64,000 nt of DNA from Meloidogyne chitwoodi (taxonomy: Eukaryota; Nematoda; Chromadorea; Rhabditida; Meloidogynidae), in assembly GCA_015183035.1 (NCBI GenBank), contig JACZZP010000014.1:2108001-2172000 (forward strand), in the 5' to 3' direction. Position 1 is the first letter of the stretch. Each line of letters opens with the position of its first letter. Shown here piece after piece: positions 10,697 to 23,969 of this stretch. The translations under genes were made by a program, and so were the position numbers. The notes beneath the pieces are model-generated. The model saw only the letters and a program-made list of their open reading frames with translations. It was not told where the DNA came from and made no database searches.

Positions 10697-12697
10697 AGAT
10701 GAAGAAGAAAAAAGGTTGTTTTTTTTATAAAAAATAGAAGAGATAAAAAATAAAAGCCGAAATGTTTTTTTATAAATTTAAAAAAAACAAATTGGCCCGA
10801 TCTCATTATTAAAATTACTCTATTTTAGCAAAATAAAGGAGAAATATTTTTGTTTGCCTTTATTATTTAAAAATTATTATTATTAATTTTTTAATAATAA
10901 TAATTTTTTTATTGTACTATATTTTAATTAATCATTAATATTACAATTTTTAAAGAGAAAAAAACTTTTTTTTTGTATTTTGAACTTTCATCTTTTATTT
11001 AAAAAAATGAAACAAAAGAGAGGTTAAATACTTTTCTTCTTTTTTTAATAAATTTTTATTTTATCCGCTCCAACACTTTTTCACACCAATTTTTTTTAAA
11101 TTTCATTTGACAAATTATTTTCACACGTAAATTTAATTTTTTAAATTTATTTTAAGGGAACTAAATCATCAATTTTGTTTTTTTAAAAAAAAGAGATGGA
11201 ATATACTTAAGCTTTTTTATTTAAAAAACTCGTCCATGACATTTCAAGCTTTTTCACTGCCAATAAGCCCGACATTCGTCGCTTTGGCTGCTTTAAAAAA
11301 AATTTTTTTATTTATTCCCCCATTTTTACCCAATTTCATTAAAGAAAATATGCCTACAACATTTAAAAGCGGGTAGAGTTTTTAAGTGAAAGAGACATAG
11401 TTAGAAAATGAGATAGCAAGAGATTAGAAGAGAAGTTAGACAGTAAAAAGTCTGTTTTGATGCTGGTTAGTGCGGTTAGATGAAGAAAAACTCTGTTGGG
11501 GTAATAAGCGAGAGAGATTATTACAAGTAGAAATAGTATAGGCGAGACAACAATAGAAGAAGCAAAAAGGCAAAGAAGTGTATTACAAAGTTGAGTCTCC
11601 TCCCTCGCATTTTCTTTCCTCTCTTACTTTAAATTTTTCAACAGAACAAATATAAATAAAGGGGGAAACTACCAATTTTAGTGCTTAGTTTTTTGGCTAA
11701 TTCTTTTTCTCATTTTTTTCCCATCTTTTTACGATTTTTAATCTACAAATAATTTAATTGAAAAATAAATGGCGGGAAAATTTTTTTATAAAAAAATTTT
11801 ACTTCCGTTAGTTTCATAAGTATAAAAATTTTTTTAATTTAAGCGATAAAATAGATAAAATAATTACGCGTGAGACTTTTTTTTAAATTAAACTGCGTGA
11901 CTATGACTAATTTAAACATTCAATCAAATAATCTTTTTTTCAGACTCTTAAATTCCTTTTTTCAGTCTCTCTAATAGAGTTAGGAATTTTGTAAAAATCG
12001 GGATCGGGAATCGGGAAATTTAAAAAGTGAACGATCGGGAGGGACCCGGACCGGGAAAATCGGGAATTCCCGCTTTTTTCCAGTTCCAAAAATCATCGGG
12101 TCCCGACCGGGAAAACCGGGAAACCGGGAAAAATGACCGGGTTGGAAATTTAATGACCGGCCGGGACCCGAACCGGGAAAACCGGGTATTCCCGATCCCG
12201 TTTTCATCCCGGTTTCTCAAAAAACCGGGAAAAGGGATCGGGAAATCGGGAAACGGGATCGGGACCCGATCCCGTTCCTAACTCTACTCTCTAACCTTTA
12301 AATTTTATGTTTATTGATTTTTCGACATTTTGAAATTCTTCTATGGGATATATTTCATTTGGTCTAATTTTCTTTTCACAACAAATTTTCAACTTCTTTC
12401 TTCATTTGTTAATTTTTTTAGCGTCTAAAATGTTTTCTTTTTTTTAGATATTTTTACCTTTTAATCACAGAAATCTGTCTCTCTCTTTTTAGTATTTGCT
12501 AATAAAATAAAGCTTTTAAACAACACTTTTAATTTTTTGCTTTGAAAGAGAAGTGTTCTCTTCTCTCCTTTTCTCTTCTTGTTTTTGTTGGCGCTTTATT
12601 TTCTCATTTTCTGTGACAATTTTCAAAAACAACAACAAAAAAGTGACCTGTGAATAACTTGGGAACATCGTCTCCTGTTCCACACAAAAAAGGAAAG
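10697..12697. other. Intergenic region with a MITE
   Basis: It lies between the kinase and the phosphate transporter. It contains the GC-rich inverted-repeat element at 11975-12286 and is otherwise AT-rich. I see no coding exon. A 147-codon antisense frame at 12516-12959 overlaps the transporter and is low-complexity. Confidence 0.5.
11975..12286. mobile_element. hAT-like MITE, GC-rich, with 8-bp target duplication
   Basis: The 312-bp element starts TAGAGTTAGGAA and ends with the exact inverted repeat TTCCTAACTCTA. It is flanked on both sides by the identical 8-mer CTCTCTAA (11967-11974 and 12287-12294). Eight-base target duplications are the mark of hAT-type transposition. The inside is made of degenerate short repeats of the CCGGGAAA / ATCGGGA type, very GC-rich compared with the surroundings. 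It encodes no transposase, so it is non-autonomous. The superfamily call rests on duplication length only. Confidence 0.8.
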
Positions 12698-15600
12698 ATG
12701 GTTGTTGAAAATTTGGCCTTGTTTCAAATGGACATTTTCTGGACAATTGTGTGTAGTACACATTTTTTGTTATCAAATATTGTCTTCTTTTTTTCTTGAA
12801 AAGATTGTCGGCTTCGTGATCGCTTTTGTTCTTGCCTTTGCAATTGGTGGTATGTTTTTTTAAATATTTTTTAGATTGAGATTGATCGATTTCTCTCTTG
12901 ATCCTGTCTCGACTGATATATATACAATTGTGTACAATTTTAGCTAATGATACAGCCAATTCATTTGGGACAAGCGTTGGCAGTCGGTAAATAAAAAATT
13001 TTTTTGTGGTTGGGTCTAAGGGTTCTTTTATTTTTGGTTAAATGTAAACAGACTATTTAATTAAATATATTTTTTCTTCAGTGTTCTCACTCTGCAACAA
13101 GCTTATTTGCTTGCTTCAATTTTTGAAACTTTGGGTGCTGCTCTACTTGGATATCAAGTGACTGTAAGAAAAATTTTACATTTATAAATTTTTTAAATTA
13201 TATAAAAAAAAGGATACAATGCGCAAAGGAGTCGTAGATTTGGCCATTTACGAGGGAAAAGAAAAAGAATTAATTTTGGGTCAAATTGCGGTTTTAACTG
13301 GTTGTGGTGCTTGGCTTTTAATTGCTACTTTTTTTAAAATGCCTGTATCTACTACACATTCTATTGTTGGAGCTACTATCGGGTTTTTTTATTAATAGTT
13401 TTGATATTATTTTAAAATTTTTTTTTTAAAGTTATTCAATTTTATTGCATGGCTCTGAAGGCATTAGATGGACAAAAGTTACAAAAATATGTTAGTTTTA
13501 TTTTTTTATACCACTTAACCAAGAAGTCTAAAAATAATTTTGGTGCCTTTTGACTTGAGAAAATTTATGAATATTAAAAAAAAATTTTATTTAATTAATT
13601 GAATATTTAAAAAATTGCCAATTTAATTTTTAGTCTTTTTTTGCCTTAAGTCACATGAAAATATCAATTTTATTTTTATAATTTTTTTTTCACGCAGTTG
13701 CCTCATGGTTTATTTCTCCAATTCTTTCCGGCTGTGTGTCATCTCTTTTCTTTTTATTCATCGATCATGCTGTTCTTCGAAGGGTATATTTAATTTTTAT
13801 TTAATTTTTAATTAATTTGAGAGGAAAGAATAAAAATTAAAAATTAATTAATTTGCAAAAATTAAACATTTTTTGATTAAAAAAATGTTTAATTAGTAGT
13901 AATTAATAAAAATTAATTTTTGCAAAATTAATTGAAGTAAGGGGGACATTCTTAAATAAAAAAAAATTAATTAAAATTTTTTCCAGAATCGACCATTACA
14001 TTGCGGATTACTTTTGTTACCATTCCTCTACTTTTTGTGTATTTCAGTAAATGTATTTGCTGTTACTTTTGAAGGGTCTCATTGTAATTTTTTTTAATTT
14101 AAATAAGAAAAGATTGAATTTTTTATTTTTTTAAGATCTTGGCCTAGATAAATGGCCACTTTGGGCAGTTTTGTCTTTAAGTTTGTCTCTTGGATTAGTT
14201 GCAGCTTTAATTACTCGATTTTTTGTTGTTGATAGGTTAAAAAATTATATTTTAGGTTTGTGATTTTTTTAATTTGAATTTTTAAGTTTTTCCGGAGTTA
14301 ATGTTTATTAACGGAACATTAAAAAAAGAAAAAGATTTTTTTTTGGTAGAAAATATGGTCTCTAAAAGGACTAATGGTTATTAATTAAAAATAAAAAATA
14401 ATTTTTTTCTTCGCGTGAATTTACTGTCCCTAAAAATGGAAAAAAATGTTGAATATTTCACTTAAAAATAGGAAAAAATTTCTTTTAAAAATTATTAATT
14501 TATTTTTATTTTTTTAAGTAAACACATGTGAAGATTCAGGACAATCAGAGGAACAAAAACAAATAAAAATTGTAGGAGAAACTAATTTAGAAAATTCTTC
14601 AAAAACATCAACAAATAATAATTATCGAAGAATAAATGAACCAACAAATGGAATAAAAAAAACAACAAAGTTATTATTAAATAATGAAAAAAAATGTGAA
14701 GCAAAAATGATAGAAAAAACAAAAAATGATCAACAAAATTTATTAGAAGAAGGACGACAAGATAATAAAAATAATATTAATAATCATCAAAATGGTTCTC
14801 TAGGTTTTTTTTTTAATTTTTATTTGTTTTTTAATTTAAAAAAATTAAAAGGAAATGCTTCAATACGTCCAGCATCGTCTTTACTTTCTTTCTTTCGTTC
14901 TTCAAAACCAGAAGATCCTTATGCTTCTCGTCTTTTTACTTTTTTACAAGTTTTAACTGCTTGTTTTTCTGGTTTTGCTCATGGTGGAAATGATGTTAGG
15001 TATTACTTTTAATTTTTTTAAAATTATTTTGGAAAGAATGGGGAGGGATATTAGGTTCTAAATTTGAAAAAATTAAATTTTTGAGTAATTAAATAATTTT
15101 GGATGAATTTCTATAAAGTTAGAGGAGGGAAGAGATGGTCTATAATGCAGAGAAAGTTATTGGGAACAAATTAAAAAAATTGGGTTAAAAATTTGTTTGA
15201 TTTTTTGGTGTTTATGGTGTGGAGGGAACGGTCCATTACCTTTACAAAAAATTTTTTAATATATTTTTTTTTCAATTTTTTTAGTAATGCAATAGCACCA
15301 TTAGTCTCTCTTTATGCAATATATGATGAGGGTAATGTACATCAATCTCGACATACTTCAATTTATTTACTTTTGTATGGAGCAGCAGGAATGTGTGTAG
15401 GACTTTGGTTACTTGGACATAGAGTTTTGTTTTATTTTTTTTTTAATTTATTTTTTAATTTTTTTTTCTTAAAAAGGTAATATACACAGTTGGAGAAAAT
15501 TTAACAAGGATAACACCGCCAGGTGGTTTCGCAATAGAATTTGGTTCAGCAATAACAGTTTTGATTGCTTCAAAATTGGGTCTACCAATAAGTTCAACAC

Positions 15601-15764
15601 AATGTAAAGTTGGTAGTGTTGTAGCTGTTGGTTTAGTACAAGCACATCCAGTTGTTCATTGGTCTGTTTTTCGAAATATTTCACTTTCATGGTTAGTTAC
15701 TTTACCAATTGCTGGATTAATGAGTGCTTGTGTAATGTTTTTGCTCAAAAATTTTGTTCTTTAA
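12698..15764 (+). CDS. PiT-family (PHO4) sodium-phosphate symporter
   Basis: It takes up inorganic phosphate across the plasma membrane. Exons: 12698-12748, 12804-12846, 12944-12986, 13082-13163, 13213-13382, 13432-13490, 13698-13783, 13987-14083, 14136-14255, 14519-14803, 14852-14999, 15285-15423 and 15477-15764. It begins [17 protein letters not shown]. Both halves carry the family signature: [16 protein letters not shown] in the first and [13 protein letters not shown] in the second, each split by an intron. Other marks are [16 protein letters not shown] and [13 protein letters not shown]. Between the two membrane halves is a long hydrophilic Asn/Lys/Glu-rich loop (exon 14519-14803). It is related to C. 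elegans pitr genes and vertebrate SLC20. Every exon boundary keeps phase. Confidence 0.94.
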
Positions 15765-17221
15765 AAGAAGAAGAAAAGGTTTATATTATTTTTAAGAAGA
15801 TTTATTATAATATTTTTAAATTATAAAAAAAAGGCGCATTTTAATATAAATAAATAGTGGCAATTTTTATAATAAGTCATTATTATTTGACATAATTATT
15901 GTTTTTTTTTTAAAAAGAGCTGTTCAAAACGAAAATTTATTATTTTTTTGTTTTTAATCCTGGAGAGAGAATGAAGTTGACAATTTTTTTCGATTAAAAA
16001 CACTGTGGCCCCTCTCCCCTAATTTTTTTTTTAAATTTGTGAGAACAGCTTTATTTTGTTTAATCCCTCTTTTAAATTGTTATATATTCCCTTTTGTTTT
16101 TGTATTTTTTTAGATTTTTAACTCTTTTTTCTTCTTTTGCCATTGTTTTACGGATTTAATTTTAAAAAAATTGTTTTTTTAATAAATTCGGGTTTGTTAT
16201 TTTCCCAAAATAAAAAAAAACTTTTTTAAATTGATGAATATATGCATAAGAAACAATTAAATATTTTTATTGTTTTATAGTTTTATTAATTTTTAAATTT
16301 TATTAGCATTGAACATGATTTATTCAGAAACGGTGACAAAAAACACTAATAAGCGCTTAGTTCGATAACGTGGCTGGATCAAGAGGTTAGTACGTTTTGA
16401 AATTAGATGTTTTGATGAAAATAAGGAGAGAAATTTGTCTAGCTGTCTAATTCACTATCTTCGTGTTTTGAAAAATGTAAAATCTTCAAAATGTCAACAC
16501 ATGCAAAATTGGCCAAAATGGCGAACGCCTAAAGCTGTCTTTTTCCTCTATTGTGCATTTTGTTATTTACCATTTTACATTCTTTCCCGCTGGTTTACCT
16601 AATTGTCGGGTTTAGATATTTAATACGTTTTGAAAGTTGATGTTTAGATCCTTTTTCCTCTGTTTAAGGTCAAAGTGCATAATTTGATACATTTAATATT
16701 TTCTCTTTAACACATTCTTTATTTTTCTATCCAATTATTATTATTTTTAAATCAATATGTGTTATAATTCTTTTTAGTTTTGAAAGTCAAAGATTTGTAA
16801 AAGATGCTTTGAGATTTGCTTAAATAAAAATCGTTATTTTCTGTAAAATTTAATGCAAGGACTTTTACTAATCTTTTAATGCGCAAATTATTATTATTAT
16901 TTGTCTACTTTAAAGACACAACTTTTTAGCTTTTTAATTTTAGTTATTTAATTTCTTTCTGTCTTCCTTATATTTTAAAGTAAAGGAATGTAATGAGAAA
17001 ATGTTTTAGCAAAAAAAAAATAAATAAATAAAATGTAACATATTTATATTAAATTTTTTGTAACAATTTTTTTAATCTTCCCATTACTCTTTTTCACTTT
17101 TTTTTGCTTTTTACATTTTATTTTTTTTCTATTTTTTATTTTCCATTACTTAAAGGCTTGTAATATATCCATTTTTGTTTATTATTTTATTTTTATATTA
17201 ACATATTTTTTTCTTCTAGAA
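15765..17221. other. Intergenic region, no gene seen
   Basis: It lies between the PiT gene and HMG-CoA synthase. A sequence of the type TACGTTTTGAAA..AGATGTTT occurs twice, near 16391 and 16624, possibly the ends of an old repeat. Otherwise it is AT-rich with no coding frame. CTTCTAG just before the next ATG could be a splice acceptor. Confidence 0.4.
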
Positions 17222-19831
17222 ATGGAAAATCCATTTGTTAATGAAAATGGTCTATTAGTAAATGGTCTACACAATCTTTTTGCTAATTCAAGTAATTTAA
17301 AAAGAAAATTAATTTAACATAAATTATATTTTTTTAAATTAAGCTTCAATTGACCACGAGAACCAACCTCAAAATGTTGGAATTCTTGGAGTAGAATTTT
17401 ATTTTCCAAAATCTTATGTAGATCAAAAGGAATTGGAAAAGGTTTATTTTGATTTTTTTAAATTAAATTTTATTTGTTTTTTTTTTAAAGTTTGACAATG
17501 TTTCTCCAAATAAATATACTTTGGGTCTTGGACAACTTGAAATGGCTTTTTGTCATGAAAATGAAGATTCTTGTTCAATGGCATTAAGTGTTACTGCTCA
17601 ATTGTTGGAGAATTATAAGGTTTGGATTTTTTTTATTTTCATATTTCTTTTCAATTTTTTTTCAAAAAGCTGAATTTGATATTTGAAAATCCTGGGCTTT
17701 TAAACTGGCTTTTGAGTTTCCTTGGGCTTTTTATTTAATTTGTCTACCTAGGCTGATGACTCAGATTTGACTTTAGAAAACAGGCTCAAAAATAACTTTT
17801 AAATGTTCATTAAAAGCCAATATCTTTGCACTATTAGTCAAGAAGTATTCAATAACTTGGCCAGGAAATATCCAAATAATAAACTCCAGCTCGATCTTTT
17901 TTCTTGTCTCAGAATTTCTATATTAATTTTTTCTTTTTTTTTAGATTAATCCTTGCACAATTGGATTTTTGGCAGTTGGAACAGAAACATTAGTTGATCG
18001 AAGCAAAAGTATAAAATCTGTTTTAATGGATTTGTTTTTGGCTTCTGGAAATGTTGACCTTGAAGGTGTAGATGAGAAAAATGCTTGTTTTGGTGGGACT
18101 CAAGCATTATTTCATTCTGTTGATTGGATATATTCAAATTATCAATTTGAAGGTTTTTTTTTATTGTTTTATTTATTTAAAGAAATTTAAATTCAGGAAA
18201 ATTGGCTATTGTTGTCTGTGTTGATGTTGCTGTATATGCAAAGGGTCCAGGTTAATTATAATTTTTAAATTTATTTTTTAAATATTTTTTTTAAGCAAGA
18301 AGTACGGGAGGTGCTGGGGCTATCGCATTTCTTATTGGTTTTTTTTATTTTTTAAAATAGAAATTTTATTTTTTTTTTAATTGTACAGGTCCAGAAGCTC
18401 CAATCGTATTTGACCGTGGTCTTCGTTCTTTTTATTCTTCCAATGTTTTTGACTTTTACAAACCTATAGGAGGTTATTGTACAGAATATCCAAAAGTTGA
18501 TGGACCAAATAGTGTTGGGACTTACTTGAACGCTTTGGATTTGTCTTATAATGGTTATTTGAATAAAAGGAAAAAAATGAATTGCAACGGTTTTTTTTAA
18601 TTTTTAAATTTTACTTTATAATTTAAAAATAGATGTTTGCTCAATAAACAATTTTTATGCTGTTTTATTTCATTCTCCATATTCTCGACTTGTTCAAAAA
18701 GCATTTGCTTGGATTTCTTTTGTTGATTATCAAAGAAATGTTTTTTGTACAAAAAGTGTTAATAATTTTGAAAAATGGGAAGAATTGGAAGAATATAAAA
18801 AGATGAATTTAAAAGAAATTTTAGAATTAGAAAAAAATAGTAAAAATAATAATAAAAAAGAAGAAGAAAAAGAAGATTATCGTTTTACGGATAAAGCGTT
18901 GTATGCGAGTGCTGATTCTGCAAAACAAAAATTATTGCCATATTTGGAATTTGGACAAAGGATTGGAAATATGTATATTTATTTTTAAATTTATTTTAAA
19001 TTAAAAAATATATTTATTGGAAAAAAAATAAAATAATTGTTTAGAGTGCAATGATGAGAGTTTTTTTTTTTTGGCAAAATTCCCCTTTTATTTTCTAACT
19101 TTTGAGTATTGTCAATGGTTAAGTCCTTTCAAATCCTGTCTCAATATAATTTTTCAATTGAATATTTATAATTATTTTACCACGCACTCTGGTTTAGATG
19201 ACATTTTTAGAATTATTTATTTATTTGGGCCTAATTTTTTTTTAAAATTAAAGGAGAGGAGTTTTGCTTAAATTTAAAATTTTTTAACTAAAAAATTTAA
19301 AGGTATACACCTTCTCTTTATGCTCAACTAATTAATTTATTTCTTATGTAAGTTTATTTTATTTTTTTAAATTAATTTAACTTAATTCTTTTTTTTTAAA
19401 TAGAACTCCATTTTCTTTAAATTTAAATGGTCAAAAAATTTTACTTTTTTCTTATGGAAGTGGTTGTGTTGCAGCAATGTTTTCTTTGACATTTAATTTT
19501 TCTGATGATGTTGATAAAAGTTTGGATTTATATAAAGCTTTAAAGTTAAGTGCTCAATCTGCTTTTGATAAATTAAATGAAAGAGTAAAATATTCTCCTC
19601 AAGAATTTACTCAAATTTTGGAAAAAAGGGAAAATATTGTTCGAAATGGAGGTTTTTTTTTAATATTTTTTAATAATTTTTTTTTCAATTTTTTAAGAAT
19701 GTTTTAAACAATTACAGAAGGATGACTCTTCATTAAAAATGACTCTTTTTCCTAAATCTTTTTATTTGAAAGAAATTGATTCTTTTAATCGTCGTTTTTA
19801 TGCTCGTTTTGATGATGATGACAAGGCCTGA
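17222..19831 (+). CDS. hmgs-1: Hydroxymethylglutaryl-CoA synthase
   Basis: It condenses acetyl-CoA with acetoacetyl-CoA to HMG-CoA in the mevalonate pathway. The start [10 protein letters not shown] is 1 base after an acceptor-like CTTCTAG. Family landmarks in order are [36 protein letters not shown] (with the general-base Glu), [15 protein letters not shown], the catalytic-Cys motif [61 protein letters not shown] (active-site His) and [15 protein letters not shown]. The C-terminal [15 protein letters not shown] matches the conserved end, and the stop is at 19829-19831. The last exon begins near 19699 ([10 protein letters not shown]). All catalytic residues are present. Nematodes are sterol auxotrophs, so this branch likely feeds non-sterol isoprenoids. 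Confidence 0.95.
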
Positions 19832-20464
19832 GATTGACAAAGTTTTTTTTATTTTATTAAAAATAAGAGGAGTTAAAAATTATACACATAACAGATTAAA
19901 AAAAGGTTTTTTTTGTATTTTCTAATTGAAAATTTTGAGACTTTTTGTTTTTTAATAGATTAAGAACCTCTTTTTGAATGTGATAAAATTCAAAAATATT
20001 TCCAAATTTATTTTAAATTTTTTAAAATTTAATTTAATCTGTTGTGTGTATTAATAGTAAAAATAGCCATATATATAATTAAAAGAAATGCCAGATTTAT
20101 ATTATTTTAAATATATTTTAATTTAATTTGTTTAATATAAATTATTATTTTAAATAAATTATATATATTTTTTTCTTCTTTAAATTATTTAATTTAAATA
20201 CTCAATTTTTTTCAATTTTTAAATCTTCTTCTTCTTATTTGACTTTCATTTTTTTTTAATTAAATAATGTGATTTTGGATTGTTTGTTAAAAAATTTTTT
20301 TAAATGATTCTTTACATCTTTTTTATTTAATTTTGCTAATAAAATATATTTATTTTTGTTGAATTAATTTTATATTTTTTTAAATAATCCGTTTATAAAA
20401 ATGACGGTTTTATATATTTTAATTTTGTTTTTGTTTTTTTTTAATTTTGTTTTTATAGAGAAAT
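19832..20464. other. Intergenic region, no gene seen
   Basis: This AT-rich spacer is dominated by ATTTAAATTATT-type sequence. It ends in TTTTTATAG, 5 bases before the FIP1 ATG, which could be a cis or trans splice acceptor. Confidence 0.4.
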
Positions 20465-23400
20465 ATGATAAATTCAACAGAAAATGAAGATGATGATAAT
20501 CAACAAAATAATGATGAAAAGATTGTTGTTTTAGAAGAAGAAAAAGAGGAAACTGTTGTTCAACAAGAAGAAGATGTTCCACACGATAGTTAGTTTAATT
20601 TTTTTTAAATTAATTTAATGAGTCATTTTATTATTTTTTAATTTATTAGATGTTGAAGAAGAAATAGTAGAAGATGGTTTAGGTCCACCATTAGAAGGTC
20701 CAGAAGAAGAAGGAGTAAAAGAAGTTGAAGAAGAACAACCACTAACAACAACATTTCAATTAGATTATTTAAATGAAGAAGATAGTGAAGATGATGAATT
20801 TGTTGTTACAATTGGTGATATTAAAGCAAAGGTTATTTCAACATCATCATTTCAATCTAAACAACAACAAAATAAAATAATTAATGGAACAATTGATTTA
20901 GATACAAATCCAACATTAAAAGATGGAACACCAATTTATGATTTGGATTTGGCTACAATGGAAGATAAACCTTGGAGAAAGCCTGGGGCTGATATTACTG
21001 ATTATTTTAATTATGGATTTAATGAAGGTTTTTTTTTAATTTTTTGAAGGGAATTTTTGAATTTTTACCCTTGTAAGGAAAAGGCTGTAGCAGTTAAATG
21101 CATAGACGTGTGGGTATAAGGTATTAAAAAAGGAATAAAAAAATATCTCTCTTGTAGCTCAGTCGGTAGAGCTTCCGATTATGATGAAGTCCTTGCACTG
21201 GCGAGGTCGCAGGTTCGATACCTGCCGTGGTTCAACTTTTCTTTTGTGTCTCATAATTGCGACTTATTTAAGTTTTAAATTTTTTCAGAAACTTGGAATC
21301 AATATTGTGAAAGACAACGAAAATTTAGACAAGAATTTGGTAATAATGATCAATCTGCAATAAATAAAGCTATTTTATCAAATATACAATTAACTGGTTC
21401 TCTTACTGGTTCTACACAAATTGGTTTAACAACATTTGCTGGAGGAAGACAATTAGTGAATTTATCTGGCGGTATTGGTCAACAACAACAACAAGAAAAA
21501 CAACAAATGCAACAGCAAAAAGTTCAAAAAATAATTGTTGATTTGTGTAAACCTCAACATAATACAAATTCAGTTGAAGATGCAATGGTTTATTTTTTTA
21601 TTTAAAAGAATAAAATTTTAATTTTTTTTAAAAAGATGTCTGCTTCTGTTATACCTCTCATTCGGACGGTTATAAGCGAAACTGGAGTTGTACGTCAAGA
21701 ATCGACAGAGGTTTTTTTTATTTTTTTGGGATTTTATTTTCACCAATCCTCTCTCCTCTTTTTCTTCACTGACTTCAAAAATGGTCTTTAAAAGGTTATA
21801 ATTGTCTCAGACATTTACTAATAATGATTTATGTTTGGGTGTTTTAATATATCTTGCTAATGATTGACTTTCAATTTTTTGTTTTTGACCATTTTTAGGT
21901 GAAGAAAGAGAATTTTTCAACTTCTTTTTTATTATTTTTGTTTAAAAATTCTTCATTTAGATTATGCCATCATCATTTAAAACAGAAGTTTCTCCAAAAT
22001 TGGAAAATATTTTATTATCTTCTACAAATATTGATTCCAATTCGATGCTTGAACATTCTGATGCTTTTGTTCATTCACCAATATCCAAAACACCACCTCC
22101 TATTGAACAACAACAACAACCAATTAATGTTATTGGTATTTTTTTAAATATATTTTTTTAAAGTTTCTTCTTTTAAAAAAGATTTTTCTAAACCACCGCC
22201 ATCCTTTGATCCATTAATTCCTCCACCTCTTTCTTTGGTTAATCAATTGCCACAAGTAGTTCCTTCTCTTGGCAGTCAGATGGTTCCACAACAACATCAA
22301 CTTCCAGTAGTTGTACAACAAACAATTACGCAGACTTCTTCAGCTAATTTATTGTCAACAATACCTCCAGGTTTTTTTTTTTTGAATTTTTTTATTATTA
22401 TTATTCTTTTTTTTTTTAAAAAAAAGTTGCATCGGCTAATAGTGGTACAAATTTGGATTTACCACCAGGTGTTGAAGAGGGAGACGGACCTCCAGGAATT
22501 TCTTCTTCAATTCCACCTGTGTCATCAATGCCACCACCGCAAAGAATTCTTGACTTTTCTCAACCGCCTCCTACAAGGTTTTTTATAATTTAAAAGGAAA
22601 AAAGTTTGATATTCTTTTTTTTTTAGTCAATTTTCGTATAATCCAACGCCTTCTTCCTTTTCAATGGGCGGACCTCCTTCAACATTTGCTCCACCTGGTA
22701 GTCATTATCCAATGCATCAACAATCATCATATGCTCCACGTCATCATTTTCAACCTTCTTATCGTCATCCTTTTGGAGGATTTGGTGGGCGTGGTGGATT
22801 TCATGATCGTTTTCGTTCATCAAATAGAGGAATATCTCGACCAATAGATGACCACCGTGATAGAGACAGAGATAATAATAATAGAGGAGACAGAGATAGA
22901 TCTGATTCGTATAAATTTTAATTAAATTAAAATTCGTTTTATTTAATTATTAATTTTAGGGGAAGCGATTCTGGGCCTAGTCATCGGAAGAAAAGACGAT
23001 CTAGTAGGACACGTTCAAGAAGTCGAAGTCCATCTACAGGACGAAGGTTTAATTTTTTTAAAAGAAATGTTTTTTTGGTTGTTTCTTCCATAATTTTATT
23101 ATTATTTTTTAATGAACTTTTAGACACTGATGATGTTATTTTGAGTTTTATGAAAAAACAGAATGGGAGAAGATATATTTAATATTTTATTGGAAAAGAA
23201 TTGAAAGGAAAAGAAAAATTTTTTTTTAAAAAAGAATAATTGGAAAGAAAAAAAAAAGATGGGGGGATTTTTTCCGATATTCTTTTTCCTTTCATTCAAT
23301 CCGTTATAATTTTTGTTTTTCTCTCTCAGATTTTCTTTTTATTATTAATTTTATTTATAAAGTCATCAGTGTCTAAAAAAATTTCTTTCTTTTTATTTAA

Positions 23401-23811
23401 TTTTTTTTAAATTAATTTAAGTAGACGTAAAGATGATGATCGAAGTAGTAAACATCGTAGCAGTGATCATCATAAAGACAGCAAGGACAGAAAAAGAAAG
23501 AAAGAAAAGGACAGAAGTAAGGAAAGGCATAGTAGATCATCAAGGCGATCACCTAGTATAAAAAAGGAAAGTCGAATTAAAAGTGAAAGACGAAGTTCTG
23601 AACGTGACAAGGTTTTTTTTAAAGAATTTTTAAGGGTTTTTTGAGGGTTTTTTGGCCTTTTTTGGGAGTTTTTTGACCTTTACTTTTTTTAAAGGATGAT
23701 AGAGATTCAAGATCACGTCATCGTTCATCTCCTAGAAGAAAAGAAAAAGAATCTTCAGTTAAATCAGAGCTTAGAATTAAACCGGAACAAAGAAGCCCTG
23801 AAAGAGATTGA
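20465..23811 (+). CDS. fipp-1: FIP1, pre-mRNA 3'-end processing factor
   Basis: FIP1 is the CPSF subunit that ties poly(A) polymerase to the cleavage complex in the nucleus. It starts [14 protein letters not shown]. An acidic N terminus is followed by the Fip1 motif: [20 protein letters not shown] then [20 protein letters not shown], interrupted by a 260-base intron holding a tRNA-like element. A Gln/Pro-rich middle (for example [14 protein letters not shown]) leads to a Gly/Arg patch ([14 protein letters not shown]) and an Arg/Ser/Asp-rich tail ([26 protein letters not shown]) typical of animal FIP1. The stop is TGA 23809-23811. The TSR3 gene starts 158 bp downstream. Confidence 0.9.
21146..21234 (+). 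repeat. tRNA-like element g (FIP1 intron, sense)
   Basis: This is the most tRNA-like of the set. It has a perfect D-arm GCTCAGTCGGTAGAGC and a perfect 5-bp T-arm, GCAGGTTCGATACCTGC. The 7-base acceptor ends (TCTCTTG and CGTGGTT) do not pair, and the middle is about 10 bases longer than in a normal tRNA. It could be a decayed tRNA or an element keeping only the pol III promoter. Confidence 0.6.
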
Positions 23812-23969
23812 AAAAGACGATGACGAGATGATAAATTTGTTTATTTTATTTTTTAATATTTTCTTTTCAATATATATTTTAAAAGTTTTGTTATTTTATT
23901 TATTTGATGAGATTGTTTTTTTCAATTTATTTTTTAATAATTATATATTTTTTTAATTAGAATTTCAGA

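Noticed and set aside
11980..12281. Overlapping frames on both strands in the GC-rich block (Pro/Gly/Arg-rich)
   Set aside because: They result from the CGGGA repeats of the MITE, open on both strands because of composition.
12516..12959. 147-codon minus-strand frame
   Set aside because: It is antisense to the first PiT exons, low in complexity and lacks family resemblance.
15193..15284. Frame start [14 protein letters not shown] before the PiT exon
   Set aside because: It is intron sequence; the acceptor at 15284 restores the conserved GGNDVSNAIAPL.
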